64,000 bases of DNA from NCBI GenBank assembly GCA_026770575.1, contig MU657211.1, forward strand, positions 278,590-342,589, in the 5' to 3' direction. The translations under genes were made by a program, and so were the position numbers. This stretch comes from Pelagophyceae sp. CCMP2097. Its lineage: Eukaryota; Sar; Pelagophyceae. Positions 31,938 to 42,258 of this stretch are shown here, in pieces (position 1 is the stretch's first letter; the number at the start of each line of letters is the position of its first letter). Below the pieces are notes generated by a model. That model saw only the letters and a list, made by a program, of their open reading frames with translations, had not been told where the DNA came from and searched no databases.

Positions 31938-32404
31938 GCCGTCCGCCGCGGCCCGCCGCGATGCACCAAAGCAAAGGCCGAGAGCGCGCCCTGCGCGAAG
32001 GGCTTTTTCACGAGCGCTGTCGCCGAAGTTATTCAAATCGACTCTTTTCCGGTGGATAAGCGATTGGGGAAAGGGTTGCGTCCTCCTATCGGGGCGTTGC
32101 TGCGCGACGTGTTTAAGGTCCAACAAACGACGCGGGCGAGATACTGCTACGTTTAATCATTCATCGCAACAGACCGGTGGAAAACCCGCGCAGCGAACGC
32201 CGGACGCCCGCAAGAAATGAAGCGGTCGGCGCGCGTCGGTGCGTCGCTCGAGCGTCTCCGCGCAACCAACAAGAGCAGCCCTCGAGCCGCCAGAGCACCA
32301 AAGCGGACCAGAGAGAGCCAAAAGGCCTCGAGGAGGGAGAGCCACCTCTTCCGACGACGGAGAGCGTGCGGCGGATCGGACCAGCGGCGAGGAGCCTCTC
32401 TCCG
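31938..32404. promoter_or_regulatory. Divergent region between gamma-tubulin and the gene at 32405
   Basis: The gap separates opposite starts. An open frame on the plus strand extends upstream to an ATG at 32177 in frame with the next gene, so part of this region may be coding if translation begins there. No other feature is seen. Confidence 0.4.
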
Positions 32405-33385
32405 ATGTCGCGGCCAGGGTACCCTGGACGCCACCACCGTCGAAGCTCGGTCCCCGTAGGCGGCGGCGCGTCGAACTCGGCTGGGCCGACGCCTCGGCAA
32501 ACGCCTCGGCAAACGCCGCGGCAAACGCCTCGGCCGACGCCTCGCGGGGGCGTGCTGCGAATGACCGCGTCGGGTCGCACCACGCTCGAGCCGCTCGAGC
32601 CCGTGCACGACCCGAATGGCCACCTCCGGGCCGCGGACCCTTTGCTGCGGTCGTCGGCCTACAAGGATACTGCGAGTTATTACCACGAGGCCCCATCCGG
32701 CCCGAACAACGCCGGCGGCGCGTTCCACGACGACGCGGGCACGCGCGTCGGCCTCGAGCCCGTCTACGTCGAGTCGCGCCACGAGTTTGGCGGCAATCCC
32801 GAGGAACTGAAGAAGACGCACGACTTTAACCTTGGCGAGAACCGCGTCTACCGCATGTGCGTCGCCCGTCTTTCGCCTTGTCTTTGAAGCTTTGCCGCCA
32901 GGTACGAGAAGCCGGTGGAGAACACGGCGCTGCAGTCTTCTAAATGGCAGGCGGCCAAGTGCTACTCGGATACGGACTGCATCACGCCTCAATGGATGAA
33001 AGTCTCGTGCACGCCGTTCTACGCGCCGGCCAAGGCCACGGGCGGCTACGGCCGGCGCATAGAGGACGGGGCCATCTCGGACGACGCGCCGGCCATGTTC
33101 CACACAGTGCAGCGCCGGCGCGCGGCGACGGCCGCGTCGGACAAGTCGTCTGACGCGCCCTGCGACCGCCGCGGCATGACTTCAAAGGACGCCCCTGACT
33201 GGTTCGCCTCGGCGCATTTAAGGCCGGCAAAGCTGCAGATGCGCAACACGCGCTTGATCTACAACAAGCAGATCCTCTTCGAGCCGCCGTCGCAAGGGCC
33301 GCCATTGAAGAATATGCTCCATTTCCCGTCCTCCAGAGTCAACTCCGCGAGGTCTGCAAGGCTCTACGGGCCGGAAGACTCCTAA
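32405..33385 (+). CDS. Hypothetical protein, conserved-looking
   Basis: Function not recognised. The ATG at 32405 gives MSRPGYPGRHHRRSSVPVGG followed by TPRQTPRQTPRQTPRPTPR, a short repeat encoded by CCTCGGCAAACG units. The body includes TTLEPLEPVHDPNGHLRAAD, ASYYHEAPSGPNNAGGAFHD and FNLGENRVYR. An intron (about 32855-32901, GTGCGTCG...GCCAG) joins to MYEKPVENTALQSSKWQAAK. The second exon has DTDCITPQWMKVSCTPFYAP, SKDAPDWFASAHLRPAKLQM and the end PSSRVNSARSARLYGPEDS. No membrane segment or signal is seen. An in-frame upstream ATG at 32177 would add 76 Arg-rich residues; 32405 is preferred because the added part looks non-coding. Short motif-rich sequence without a fold suggests a structural or microtubule-associated protein, but that is only a guess. 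Confidence 0.6.
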
Positions 33386-33402
33386 GCACCAGCATGTTTA
33401 CC

Positions 33403-33440
33403 TCTATTATGCACTCCAATGAGGCTGCTCAAACCAACAG
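33403..33440. repeat. Dispersed repeat, copy 2
   Basis: TCTATTATGCACTCCAATG and the following GAGGCTGCTCAAACCAACAG match 8002-8039. This copy starts a few bases after the stop of the preceding gene and begins a strip of degenerate sequence. Confidence 0.7.
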
Positions 33441-33647
33441 GCGGGGCCGCCGCGGCTGGATCCACAATACGGCTGTATACCTCCGGAATGCCCAGATGCC
33501 AAGGAGCCGGGAGCGGAGGTCTGTATACACTAAGCGCATCGAGGCCGACAAGGGAACGCGGAGCCACCGGGACCCTTGTGGAACCCCGGTTCTCCTCGGA
33601 CGACTCCGGTTTTCGGAGAAGGGACACAGCCGCAGAGGCGCGCCGCG

Positions 33648-33764
33648 CCGGTGGTCGGCACCGTCATCGAATTCAAGTACTTTGAGCTCACGCGAGACAA
33701 TGTCCCGCGCTTCCCGGTCTTCGCCCGACTCCGCCCAGACGTCGACGCCGACCAGTTCCAGTGA
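33648..33764 (+). pseudogene. Orphan C-terminal fragment resembling an ATP-dependent DNA ligase
   Basis: A 38-residue run, PVVGTVIEFKYFELTRDNVP then RFPVFARLRPDVDADQFQ, followed by TGA. It has the look of the OB-fold end of ATP-dependent DNA or RNA ligases, which typically read (V)IEV-x-Y-x-E-x-T ... RFPVF-x-R-x-R-x-D. No nucleotidyltransferase motifs (KxDG etc.) are present upstream in the window. It could be a gene remnant or a last exon displaced by repeat insertion. Assignment is from pattern only. Confidence 0.4.
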
Positions 33765-34217
33765 ACTACCGCCGAGGCGCCCACTCCAAGCACCCGAGGC
33801 CCGAGGCAGAGCCGTCGCAGACGGCTCTGAGGGTTTCGGTGATCCACATTGGGCAGTTCATCAAATGAGACCTAACAGTTCTGGTCGTATACGGCTCCAT
33901 ATACGCCCAATCCTTGTCGTATACGGCTCTGTATACGCCATGCGCATGCACGGAGCGTCCGGACGGAGATTGCCTCATGCGCTCCGCCCTCCAATACGAC
34001 TGTTTAAAGTAAACATCGCTGAAAACGTTCTCGCCGAAGTTTGGCCCGCCGTCAGCCCGTTCGTTCGCCACCCTGCGTGCGTCGCCGTGGGAGAGGCGCC
34101 GTGGGAGAGGCGTTTCGGTGGCGCCTCGCATCGCCCTTTAAGCATCATACGCTCGCTCGCAGGCGCGCGCCCTTGCAGCCTCCGGACGCTCGCCGCTGAA
34201 GAGGGCTTCGAGGAGCC
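33765..34217. other. Repeat-rich gap before LSM2
   Basis: It holds a 32-bp tandem pair at 33884-33939 (GTCGTATACGGCTC...ATACGCC twice). A related ACGGCTGTATAC motif occurs near 33470. On the minus strand an open frame ending at 33766 (GENVFSDVYFKQSYWRAERM) is the only other protein-like stretch; it matches nothing known. The LSM2 promoter must lie at the right end. Confidence 0.4.
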
Positions 34218-34757
34218 ATGCTCTTCTATTCGTGCGTCGCCTTGCTTGCCTCGTGCGCGCCGCACCGTTGAGCGGCGACGCAGGTTCTTTAAGACGCTCA
34301 TCGGCAAGGAGATTGCCGTGGAGCTGAAAAACGACGTGCGTCGCCTCGCGCCTTTGGAGACGCCCCTCTTCCCGGTGGTGATGCGGTCGACCGCGACGCA
34401 GCCATACATCGATGCACGCGGTCGTCCCCCTCGACGTGCGCTGCCAGGTGGCGATGACGGGCAAGCTGCACTCGGTGGACCAGTATTTGAACATCAAGCT
34501 CACCGACTGCAAGGTCGTCGACGCCGCTAGATACCCGCAGCTCACCTGCGTCACGAGCGTCTTCATCCGCGGAAGCGTCGTCCGCTACATCCAGATCCCT
34601 GTCTGCGACAGCGCCGGAAAGGACGACGCGCGTCCGCTCGAGAAAAAAACGATGGAGATCCAGGCCCCGCGCGACCGTGCGACTGACGTAGGCCGCCGAG
34701 GTCGACACGGAGCTGCTGCAGGCGGCGGCGCGAAAAGAATCCAGCAACGCGAAATAA
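34218..34757 (+). CDS. LSM2: U6 snRNA-associated Sm-like protein LSm2
   Basis: A ring subunit of the LSm1-7 (mRNA decay) and LSm2-8 (U6 snRNA) complexes. Four exons are readable. 34218-34231 encodes MLFYS. Intron 34232-34283 (GTGCGTCG...CGCAG) leads to exon 34284-34335, FFKTLIGKEIAVELKND. Intron 34336-34447 leads to exon 34448-34600, VAMTGKLHSVDQYLNIKLTD to FIRGSVVRYIQIP, which contains the Sm1 and Sm2 motifs. Intron 34601-34691 leads to exon 34692-34757, AAEVDTELLQAAARKESSNA and K. The product is 94 residues, exactly the family's normal size (95). Splicing restores frame at every junction, so the model is secure. The MLFYSFFK start is diagnostic for LSm2. Confidence 0.95.
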
Positions 34758-34951
34758 GCACTTTTCCGAGCGAGGCAATCATAACGCAACTGGAGTGCCG
34801 AGCCTCTCCCCCGGCACCTACGGGAGGATCCACGCGGCAAAAACGATGGAATGCAACACGTGTCGCTGAAAAAAAGCCGAGTTTAGCGACGAAGTAGCGT
34901 TACACACCCACGGGTGCAAGCACTTGGCGGCGGTGCAGCGCCTCCTCAAAG

Positions 34952-37900
34952 ATGGCCGGGACCAGTGCCCGGGCGCCCGTCAAGGTGGCGGCGGTGCAGA
35001 CCGTGCGGCCGAAGACGTTTATTCGGCAGCACCCGGGCGAGAAGGGCACGTTCCTCGAGGTGCGTCGAACGGCGCGCGACGCAAGAGAGACGGGCCTCGG
35101 GAAACGACGCCCGCCTTTGTAGGAAACGGTGCGCAAGGTGGGCTTCCAGAACTGGCAGGCGCTGGACATGGCGATCCATCTACAGCAGTTTTCCGAGGCG
35201 CAGCGCGATATGGAGGCCGCGGCCGGGACGGCGTCTCGGTCGTCGGACTCGGCTGCGGCGGCGGCGCGGCGCGTCGAGTACGAATCGGCGCAGGCGCGGG
35301 CGCAGGACGCGGTGCAATTTATGAATTCCTGGATCGACGCGGGCTACCAGAACTGGCGCGCCAACCAGGGCGTCAAAAAGGCCCGAATCAAGCGCGACTT
35401 GCAGTTCGAGCTATCTTTACTCCAGCGCGAGGACCTCGACGCGGCCTACCTGGACCGGCGGTCGCAGGACGCTGCCGTCGAGGGTGTGGCCTGGTTTTCT
35501 CGGAACATGCAGCGCCTCGGCATTTCACCCGCGCCACCCGCCGACGGCGCCGTAGCGAACCTCTCCGAGCCGGCGATGTCATACCTGCGGCGCATCGAGG
35601 CCGAGGTCGCCGCCGCCGCGGACTCTGCCGAGGCGGGGGGTTTGATGGGGACTCTGCAGGCCAAGGCGCGCCAGAACCGCGCGGCGCGGTCGGAGCGCGA
35701 CAAGCGCCGGCGGAAGATGCTCGTGGACCAGCGCCTCGCGCACGACGACCTCGAGACCAAACGCGCCGCCGACGCCGAGACGGAAGCGGCGCAGGCCGCG
35801 GGACGCCGGGAAGAGCGCGAGGCCGAGGCTTTATCCAAAGCCGCGCAGAAGAAGACGCGCGCCGCCGCCGCGCGCGACGACAACGTCGAGCGCTTGCTGA
35901 ATACGTACCAAGCGGGCGTCGACGCGGCGCTGGCGGAGCTTTCAATTTCGGCGGCGCGGCGCCGCGCCGACGTCGACGCGACGGGCGAATTGCAGACAGC
36001 GTCGTCGGAGCGGATGCGGCTGCAGCGGGACCGCACGAGCGCCAAGTCGCACGCCGTCGCGCTCGAGACGGCGCGCCGGATCGTGGACCTTGTCTGCCTC
36101 GTCATCGACTGCCGCGCGGAGACGGCGTCTCTGCCCCAGCGAGGCAGAATGTCCGAAGCCGAGTGGCGCGATTTGCGCCAGCGCTTCGTCGCGCGCGGTC
36201 CGCTCGCGCACGAAGTCGGCGACGCCGCCACCGCGGGCGCCAAGTCGGCCGAGTTGGAGGCTTACGAGGCGGCGTCGCACTCCTGGGCCATCGACGGCGA
36301 CGACGACGGCGCGCCGCCGGACTTTTGGGCGCAGGCCGAGCCCTGCGAGGCCGCCGTGGACACGATGCGCGCCCTCGTGGCCGACCCGCCGCCAGAGGTT
36401 CGGCCGGCGTTTGCAAAGCCGTACCCGCGCCGCGTCGTCGTCTGCGTCGCCGGCCCCCGGCAAAACGACGAAGCCATCCGCGCCGCAATCGACCTCTGGA
36501 AAGGTGTCGAGGTCGTGACTTTTGAATCGGCCATGAAGGGTTCCATGGCCGCGGCCGCGGCTGCAGCGGCGGCGGCGGAGGACCAAGGCGAAACGCCTTC
36601 TTTGCCGGCGACCGAGGTGGCGCTGCGCGAAAAGGGCGCGCAGTTGCAGGCGCTGCACGATTCTGAAGCGGTGGACTGGCCCGACATGCTCCGCGCGGAG
36701 ACGATATCAACGTTTCTGAAGCGGCGCGTCGAGGCCGCGCCTTGGACGTCCTTCGCGGTGCTCGGCTTTGCTGAAACGCTTCTGCAGGCCAAGCTGCTGG
36801 AGCACTGCCTCTCGGGTTACGTCGATGCGGAGATTGAGGCCTTTGTGGCGTTGCAAGTCAAGGATAAAAAGAAAGAGCCCAAGGCCAAGACGGATTCGGG
36901 CAAAGGCGACAAAAAGGGGACGAAGCGGGCCAGCAAGGGCGACCCGCCGCCCTCGGAGGACGCGGCGCCCTTGGAAGACAAGGCGTTTTTCACAAACGTC
37001 GTCGTTTTCGCGGAGCCCGAGCCCGAGCCGGCGCCCGAGCCGGCGCAAGAGGCCGAGGACGCCGCGCCGCCGGCGGACGCGGCGGACGTGCCGGCGGTCG
37101 TGCCGGCGGCCAAGGGCGCGGCGGCGGCGGTGCTGGCTGCAGCCGCGCCGGTGGCTCAAGTCGTCGAGGAATTGGTTCTCGAGAGCTGGTGGCGGCAGCG
37201 CAACGGCGGCGTGGTCCGCTGCAGCGTCGTCGACGGCCTGGGCGCGGGTGAGTTTTCGGAGCTCGTCGACGTGTTCTTCGAAATGGCGTTTTATGGCGAC
37301 CCCCCGGCCGCCGACGCCGTGGCTGCCGACGCTGACAAAGCGGAGGACGACGCGTGGAAGCACGCGGTGCACCGGCGCCTCGCGCGGCGCCTCTCGGTCT
37401 TCGGGCCGGCGCAGCGGCTCTGGCGCGAGTTCACCGTCACAAAGTCGCTCGACTTTGATGTCGGCCCCATGCGCGGCCAGCTCAAGGACTGGGCGGCCGA
37501 GGAGCGCGCGCACCGCGAGTCCGTCTTGGCATTTGCGGCGGCGTGCCGCGACCGCGCCGCAAAGGTGCAAGGCGCAGCAGAGTCGAATACAGGGCAGTTC
37601 CTGGCAGCAGTCCGCCTCCCAGACCCGCGCTGGGCCGACCTCGCCCAACGCGCGCGGCACTTCTACGACCGCGGCGGCGACGCCGGCGACGTCGTCGACG
37701 GCCTGGAGTTGGCGCTGGGAGATACCGTCGACGGCCGCTGCTCGGAGCACCGGCGCGTGGCGGACCTCCTCGTCGAGTCGACGCTCGGCGACGCCCAAGC
37801 CGCCCTCGACGCCGTCGACGCGCGCGCAAAGGCCCTCGTCGCCGCAGAAGTAGCGCGCTTCGCCACCGCGCTCACTTTGCTGGACGAGTTCGAGACCTCC

Positions 37901-38341
37901 GTCTTTGTCGCGGGCGCCAACGATGGCGGCGCCGCCGATGCCGCCGCCGTGCTGCGCGCGACGGCGGCGCGCGTCGCAGCGGACGACGACGCGCCGCTGT
38001 GCGACGTCTTCCGCGCCGCTGCGGCGACGGCGTTGGCAGCGGCGGCGCCGAAGAGCGCGGCGGGCCGCCGCGCTGCCGCGCAGCAGCCGGCCGCGCAGCT
38101 GTCGTCTCTGCGGCAGCCGCGCGCGACGGCCCTCGTCGCCGCGCACGTCGTGCGCCGCCTCCGGTCGACGGCGGCGCGCCTCGCGCGGACGCGCGCCGTG
38201 CTTGCGGCAACGGCGGCGGCGCTGCGGACGGAACTCGAAACGGCGACGACGCAGCGCCTCCAAGCCGAGCACGTCGCCGTCGCAACCTTCTGCGAGTCGT
38301 TCCGCCGACTCGAGCCCCACGACGAAATGCGCGTCGAATAA
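34952..38341 (+). CDS. SPEF2/CPC1-like flagellar central-pair protein
   Basis: Probably a homologue of SPEF2 (Chlamydomonas CPC1), a central-pair projection protein of motile flagella. Exon 1 from the ATG at 34952 gives MAGTSARAPVKVAAVQTVRP and ends GTFLE. An intron (GTGCGTCG...TTTGTAG, ending near 35126) joins ETVRKVGFQNWQALDMAIHL. A long charged coiled coil follows. Residues from RIVDLVCLVIDCRAETASLP to EWRDLRQRFVARGPLAHEVG resemble the SPEF2 core. An adenylate-kinase-like part has VVVCVAGPRQNDEAI, where the GKS/T of a working P-loop is missing, and AVLGFAETLLQAKLLE, like the ADK GFPRTLAQA helix. An Ala/Pro/Glu linker then leads to VVRCSVVDGLGAGEFSELVD and more helices. The N-terminal CH domain of animal SPEF2 is absent or lies upstream unrecognised. 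The protein is about 1100 residues. Confidence 0.6.
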
Positions 38342-38727
38342 CCACCCTTGCACCGCGCGAGCCACGCGAACAGGGTGAGTGCGAGGTGGATCTTTGAAAA
38401 GTCACGGGAGTCGCTCAAAACCCAATCGGGTTGCTTGCTTAAAATCCACCCTGGGTGGGGCTGGCCCAATAGGGTGTGCCCGCCAAAACGGTGACAAAGA
38501 CGGGCTACCAGGCCAAAAGGCTGTGGATGCCCATGCCTGTGGCGGTGGTTTGTGCGCATAATTGCTCTTGACCGCCTCGTGCAAGGAAGGGGGCTAAACA
38601 CTTTGGCTCTTTGGTCGGTTTGTAGGGGAAGCCTTGTGGGGTGCGAGTGGCGTCGGGTTACGGGACGGAGCCTCAACGCTGCTACAATTGTAGTATAGGA
38701 ATTCCTACGGGTGCTCATAATGGCCCG
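38342..38727. other. Gap carrying dispersed repeats and a 12-bp palindrome
   Basis: At 38431-38468 lies copy B of the GGGTGG repeat (TTGCTTGCTTAAAATCC then ACCCTGGGTGGGGCTGG). CTACAATTGTAG, a perfect palindrome, occurs at about 38683-38694 and recurs at 58310. The start of the next gene is not resolved and may lie within this gap. Confidence 0.6.
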
Positions 38728-41700
38728 GTGAGCAACAAGAAGGCCGGGAAGAAGAAGGCGGTGGCGGCGTCCGTCGCCGCCGGCGTGCCCGTGTCGATCA
38801 AGGCGGCCTTCGCGCGCCTCGTCTCGCGGGCGCCTCTCAAAGCAAGGCGCGCGGCAGTCCTCGCGAGCCTCGGGAGAATCACGGACTATAGCCAGCTGCC
38901 GTCGCACTTTGTAAAAGGCGTGCCGCCGTCCGTGGACGACGGCGACGTCAACGCCGACGAAGACGAAGTGGCGCTTCTTCGCCATGCTCCACGGCCTGCT
39001 GTTGCAGGAGGGCGCCGACGGCCTCTTGAACGTCTTCGGCCCAGAGCTGGGCCCCTGCCTCCTCTCGGCGTTGGACGTGTTCCCAGCGGCGTCGCCCAGG
39101 GCCCTCGCCCACCGCGACGAGCACGACGGCCCCGCGGCCGACGAGTCGGACTCGGACGACGAGATCGACCTTGCGGCGCTCCGAATCTCGGCGCCCGAGG
39201 AGACGGCGCTGACGGCGAAGCTTCGCGCGGCTCTCAAGGCTGTCGAGCGAATCAAGGCCGAGCACAAGCCTCCACCAACGCTGCCGCGCTGCCTGGCCAT
39301 GGGCCAGCGCGTCCTCATCGCGAACATCAAGGCGCGGCCCGAGCTGAACGGCGTGAATGCCCAGGTCGTGGGCCCCGCAAAGGACGGCCGGTACGACGTC
39401 CGCATCGTCAAGACCGGCTCGCTCTGGGGCGGCTACGAGACGCTCTCCCTGAAAGCAGAGTGCCTGTTGCAGACGCTCGAGGACCAGAACAAGGCATCGG
39501 CGCCGCCGGCGAAGAGCAAGGCCATTGACTTGGTGGGCCTGAACGAACAGATGATCGACGCCATCGAGCCGGCGCTGCGGCACGTCGGGTCGTCGAGTTT
39601 TCGGCGGCCAGGCAGGGTCCTTAGGCTGCTGACGCTCGAGGCTCTGGCAGTGCGCGGGACGGGGAGGTGCATGGCCGCCATGCTCAGGCGGACCGAGGGC
39701 ACGGCCCAAAAAGTTGAAGACCTCGTCGCTCTAGCCGTCGACGCAGTCCTGTTCTGCTACTACCGCGACCGCCCGATATGGAAGTGCCCCGACGCTTTAT
39801 TTTTCATCGGCGTCGCCCAACTCGCTCGAGTGAACCTCTCGGAAGCGGTTTACTATTTGAGCGCGTGTCTGCGCGCCAAGGCGGAAAGGTGGACTTTGGG
39901 CTCGAACCGCGCCTTTGCAGAGACGTTGCTCTTACAGGCGCGGCGCGAGCGCCCGCCTAGATTCGGCCAGTGGCGGCCAGTCGTCTCCAAAGTCGGCGAG
40001 ACGCAGGCGCCGCAGCAGTCGTGCGGCCCCGCGTACTGCGACGTCGGCGGCACGTTGTACATCTTCGGAGGTTTGGGCGACGGCGGCAAGCAGGGCGCCA
40101 TGCTGCTGCCCATGCTGCTCATCTTAGACGACAACGCGGGCACCAAACGGAATGAGAAACCGCGACACACTCCACGCCTACGACGTTTCAAAAAAGGCGT
40201 GGCGCTTCGTCAAACCCGCAAACGGCCCGACGCCGCCGGCGCGCGGCTTCGCCCAGCTGGCGCATTTCCAAGGCAAGCTCTGGCTCTTCGGCGGCCGCCA
40301 GATGTGGTCCGCCTGGCGCGACGCCTCCGCGCTCCTCGACGGCATGTGGACCTTTGACCTAACGTCTTTGAAGTGGCAAAAAGTCCCGGGCCCGCACCCG
40401 AAGCTGCGCGCGCCCGGCCCGGCGGCCGTCTTCGAGGGCGGCTGGTACGTCGTCGACCCGCAGGGGCTGGACGGCCGCCACGACGACTCGATGAAGCTTT
40501 TGCTCCGCCGATTCGACTTTGCGTCGAAGAAATGGTTGGAGCGCGCGTCGCCGAATGCGCCGCCGCTGCGGCACGAGTATGCAAGACGGCCGGCTGCACT
40601 GCTGGGGGATTCTGAAGACGCGCGCGGGCTTCACGCAGTCGATCATCCACTCTGTCGCGCTCGGTGGAAGAGACTGGGGCACCAAGTGGATCAGACATAC
40701 CATCGTCGGCCCCGTCACGCCCGGCGAGACGCGCCTCCACGGCCACGTCGTTTTGACCTCGTCCGAGGCCGCCGCGACGTACGACCCAATTGGCCAAAGA
40801 CGCGGCGCGCGTATTTGTACGGTGCGTTTCCCGGTATGCGTCCGAGGTTGGATTCCGAGGCCTTGCATTTAGGCGGCTGGAACGAGGACATGTTCGAGCC
40901 GAGCGTCGGCCTGCCCGAGGGCCGGCCCTCGCTCCTCACGGGCCGCTACTTTGGCGTCGTAATCGAGATTGATATTTACTTTAATCAATCAAACAGTCGG
41001 CGCGATTGATTTGGACCACAACTGCCTCCGCGTGGTACAAAGCCGCGTCTTGACCGTCGGAAAACTGGCCACAACGGTGCACACGGGAGTTTGGAGCGGC
41101 ATCGCAGAGGCCCGATGCACGTCGCGGGGAAGACACTCCTCGTTTAAAGTGCGCAGTTCCGAAGCCGTCGTTCACGGGCGTGATAGGTCGAGCCGGCCGG
41201 CGCGGTGGACCGCGCGCCGGGCCCAGAGAAGCGGGCGAGCGTGCTTTTACGCGCCTCCAGCGACGCCGGGTCCGGCACGACCAAGGTGCTCTGCGGCTAC
41301 GGCTACACTTCCTTCGATCCGCGGTACGGTGAGTTTCCCGCATCGGAGTCCTTTTTTTGCCCCTGCCGATCCACGAAGCGCGATCCATGTCGTTTGTTGA
41401 CGAACTTTCTAACGACCAGTCACTGGCAGGCGGGCCCTTTGAGCCTCAAGAACCCGAACCGAGCGACTCTTATTCAGGTCGACATGAACGAGTGCTTCGA
41501 GGTGCTGCGCGCCACTCTGTCGCAGAAGCCGGATCTGCGGAAAATGGTCGGCGACTTATGCCCCAAGAACCGCGGCCGCGGCGCTTTGGTGGCCCGGCTC
41601 ACAAACGAGACGACGGGGCTGCCAGTCCAACCTCTCGACTTTTACACAAAGGAGCACCTTGGAACCTGGCGGTCCGAGGCCGAGATCCGTCAGCGGTTCC

Positions 41701-42167
41701 CGGGCTTGGACTCAAAGGAAGGGGAGCTCGCGGGCATGCTCGACAACATGCAGCCAAACATGCAGTTCTTCGTCATCTACGTCGGGGCCGAGCAGATCCC
41801 CGGCGGGCCCCAAGTCCCGCCGCCGGGGTACCACCTCTTCGGCGGGTTCTTCGGCCGCTTTATTCCGGGGACGGTCTACGTCGACAGCCATCACTTCCAG
41901 AAGACGGGCGAGCTCCGCCCGTCGTCGGACCACGGCGGCGCCGCGCCGGAGCGCATCACGGCGACCAAGGAGATCGTCTTCGAGCTCTGCGCCCACGGCG
42001 GCTGCGACAGACGCTTCGAGGGCGTCGGCGCGGGTGGACGCTCGGCGTCGGCGCCGAAACTATTTCGTTGCGCGAGCTGCGGGATCGTCAAATACTGCTC
42101 CGCCGCCTGCCAGCGCGGCGACTGGCCCATCCACAAGGCGCTCTGCAAACAGAACAACGGCCGCTGA
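38728..42167 (+). CDS. Kelch-repeat protein with C-terminal MYND zinc finger
   Basis: A multi-domain protein of unknown role. The 5' end is unresolved: the frame is open from before 38728 (NKKAGKKKAVAASVAAG) without a convincing ATG. Next is FFAMLHGLLLQEGADGLLNV, an acidic linker, and a small SH3- or tudor-like module (NGVNAQVVGPAKDGRYDVRI). A helical stretch includes FFIGVAQLARVNLSEAVYYL. Kelch-type repeats follow: YCDVGGTLYIFGGLGDGGKQ, LHAYDVSKKAWRFVKPANG, GKLWLFGGRQMWSAWRDA, MWTFDLTSLKWQKVPGPH, then exons to about 41100. From about 41460 a separate globular part (NECFEVLRATLSQKPDLRKM, MQPNMQFFVIYVGAEQIPGG) ends in a MYND finger, KLFRCASCGIVKYCSAACQR then GDWPIHKALC. At least six introns are needed. 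It could be two genes with a boundary near 41000-41200; one gene is preferred because frames keep joining. Confidence 0.55.
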
Positions 42168-42258
42168 CAAAGCGCTGACGGACGCCCTTCAAAGACGCCG
42201 CCCACGCGGCGGCCGCGCAAGCATTTTGGGTTAGGTCCCTAATCTGTTCTCGCGCCGT

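Noticed and set aside
38720..38731. ATG GCC CGG TGA as the start of the Kelch/MYND gene
   Set aside because: It meets a stop after three codons unless a splice occurs there, and no acceptor was identified; the true start is left open.
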